NCBI GenBank assembly: GCA_903772945.1
Contig: CAICTM010000104.1
Location: forward strand, 1 to 64,000
DNA: 64,000 bases
From: Seminavis robusta
Taxonomy: Eukaryota > Bacillariophyta > Bacillariophyceae > Naviculales > Naviculaceae
Direction: 5' to 3'
Below the pieces are notes generated by a model. It saw only the letters and a program-made list of their open reading frames with translations. It was not told where the DNA came from and did not search any database. The position numbers and the translations under genes were made by a program. Of this stretch, positions 63,901 through 64,000 are shown piece after piece. How positions within the stretch are numbered: position 1 is the stretch's first letter; each line of letters begins with the position of its first letter.

Positions 63901-64000
63901 GTTTGAGTTCCAAGCGTGGTTCCTCGCTTTTCTGATCCAAGGCTTCACCCGAGACAGCCGCAGTGATGATACATCTGTTGACCTCCAAGCCATGGACAAG
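60971..64000 (+). CDS. P-loop GTPase-like/helical-repeat protein D, cut by the window end
   Basis: An ATG at 60971 (context CACCATGAGC) opens a frame of 1010 codons with no stop up to the last base, so the gene is incomplete at its 3' end. A Lys/Ser-rich N-terminus is followed by the pre-domain (L-P-W-T-Q-Q-D and DPLLQRLL). The P-loop is GETGSGKTTT (274-283). The second motif is DVPSYD (from 352, lacking Thr and Gly), and the specificity motif is TKYD (427-430), which is canonical. Six or seven helical repeats follow, the fewest of the four (for example KQDYHTALYRMEQL, RDFDTAIDLITQL). The cap domain then begins, with K-S-E-P-M-R, EAFC, NRKSLLSILLRLRAAN and PGG (the Cys before it replaced by Gly), and EFQAWFLAFLIQGF as in C. 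Confidence 0.82.
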   Translation, partial: MSKSDPTDLAEAKELIKKLSKLRTKPIKVYNVGTTMTAEESVNQQNKHSDKSVKSSRSIKSLKSIKSAPGHISGGSRTTSKASSGRKSYQGNNTNNKKKPPPARRDDIPSVSKERTNAAAASNGRDIASYLEKMTNTSEVSTASLDYNYEKDGLQIKQLPWTQQDTIQVIQQLTFLQEELLGKGTGAFNENVALWKEGVEDLDFKIRKALGGGNTNNAAACSGTMDREDPLLQRLLSTMRGINVVDMPRLSTLMKANQKAGDVIEGKDVIILCGETGSGKTTTLQFLLGTTFDEIEIDGFLHYGPTTFVDPNHADFKTSYSREPTTRNLQAAAVKMNEGDEEDGQQEIAVCDVPSYDVTKCLEEDIALGIGMVQALQRAKSVRPVVVLSRDGMGNRFGNLCDTMRIVMRLCNVTENEDWKPFHYVFTKYDEKHRELLHKQFVALRRNPPKIGQGHLQELFEAFVGDIAEKTSVEATVIRPMEDHPANVLPVLAGDDPSCKVNPLEFCANFASDFSVKQLQLQMQVHLNDFHGHLLEENYYSAIRAMEGIKVLADMFPDMQGYILQAKEAFVQQVALIWVLVVRSIGKQDYHTALYRMEQLSSMAKDFPDAVECSELGREMLSQSIVEPITEKAYGKSIHRMKLLGKVRKRFPEAVESIELGLEALRDTLNALVEERDFDTAIDLITQLGRAEPDIPEGFSVAQHGLHLVRESLMGIVEEENYEDGMKLTMRVSELGRDFAEANGYVRKILKIIRKRIDQSIQLGDYVKAGFLLRHLCELGKELYDGSEYVEYAFDTAAQHVCELRMEVVNAFETLLKVKDQKKYLQLLEYASASMSNLMKSEPMRLVCTEFYTTRGNVPRDNDGYKPNYLVILCTPKDCTSEAFCVAQVRHLVESVSTELDMFESENTSMEYLMANRKSLLSILLRLRAANRVFQDGPGGTMANGLYEKAFVKFQALIEGIIKLSEESFASSMEMKEFEFQAWFLAFLIQGFTRDSRSDDTSVDLQAMDK

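Overview
The window looks like nuclear DNA of a pennate diatom, close in style to Seminavis or Fragilariopsis. The signs are a Copia element of the diatom type (integrase and RNase H like plant Copia, but an Asp-Asn-Cys-Ser protease motif), long intron-poor genes, four inferred short introns (86-119 nt) with GTAAG-type donors, secreted and membrane leucine-rich-repeat (LRR) proteins, and a Pro-Thr-Arg-Arg linker protein. The organism call is inference. No rRNA, tRNA or CRISPR array was found.

Layout. 1-10.4 kb: a Copia retrotransposon split by a complete but decayed Ty3/gypsy element (4407-8745). The two LTRs and a 4-base target duplication are visible, and taking the insertion out closes the Copia reading frame. 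10.5-27 kb: single genes in loose intergenic DNA: a Golgi-type sulfotransferase-like protein, two armadillo-like paralogs (13.2 and 25.9 kb), two CRAL-TRIO paralogs with a conserved intron (15.4 and 19.9 kb), a multi-span membrane protein, a fascin-like beta-trefoil protein with a frameshift, and a small ubiquitin-fold candidate. 27.5-38 kb: the splicing factor SF3B3, a secreted LRR/PTRR protein, a secreted Cys-rich protein and a GAF-like/HPP membrane fusion.

38.5-64 kb is the most unusual part. It holds four large genes of one family (called A, B, C and D here), all on the plus strand. Each has a low-complexity N-terminus, a conserved pre-domain, a P-loop GTPase-like domain (GxxxSGKTTT, a DTPG-like motif and a TKxD-like motif), and then 7 to 16 helical repeats of about 42 residues. 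B, C and D end in a shared cap domain; A has a charged Arg/Ser/Pro tail instead. The nucleotide-binding motifs have diverged differently in each copy: B keeps all of them, while A, C and D each lose some. D runs off the right edge of the window. Two tandemly duplicated type II membrane glycosyltransferase-like genes lie between A and B, and an LRR membrane protein gene lies between C and D, all on the opposite strand. I do not recognise a named family with this architecture. It could be a GTPase-solenoid scaffold or a sensor, but the role is unknown.

Most starts were chosen as the first in-frame ATG, because several open frames begin earlier at GTG or TTG codons that are unlikely starts in a nuclear genome.
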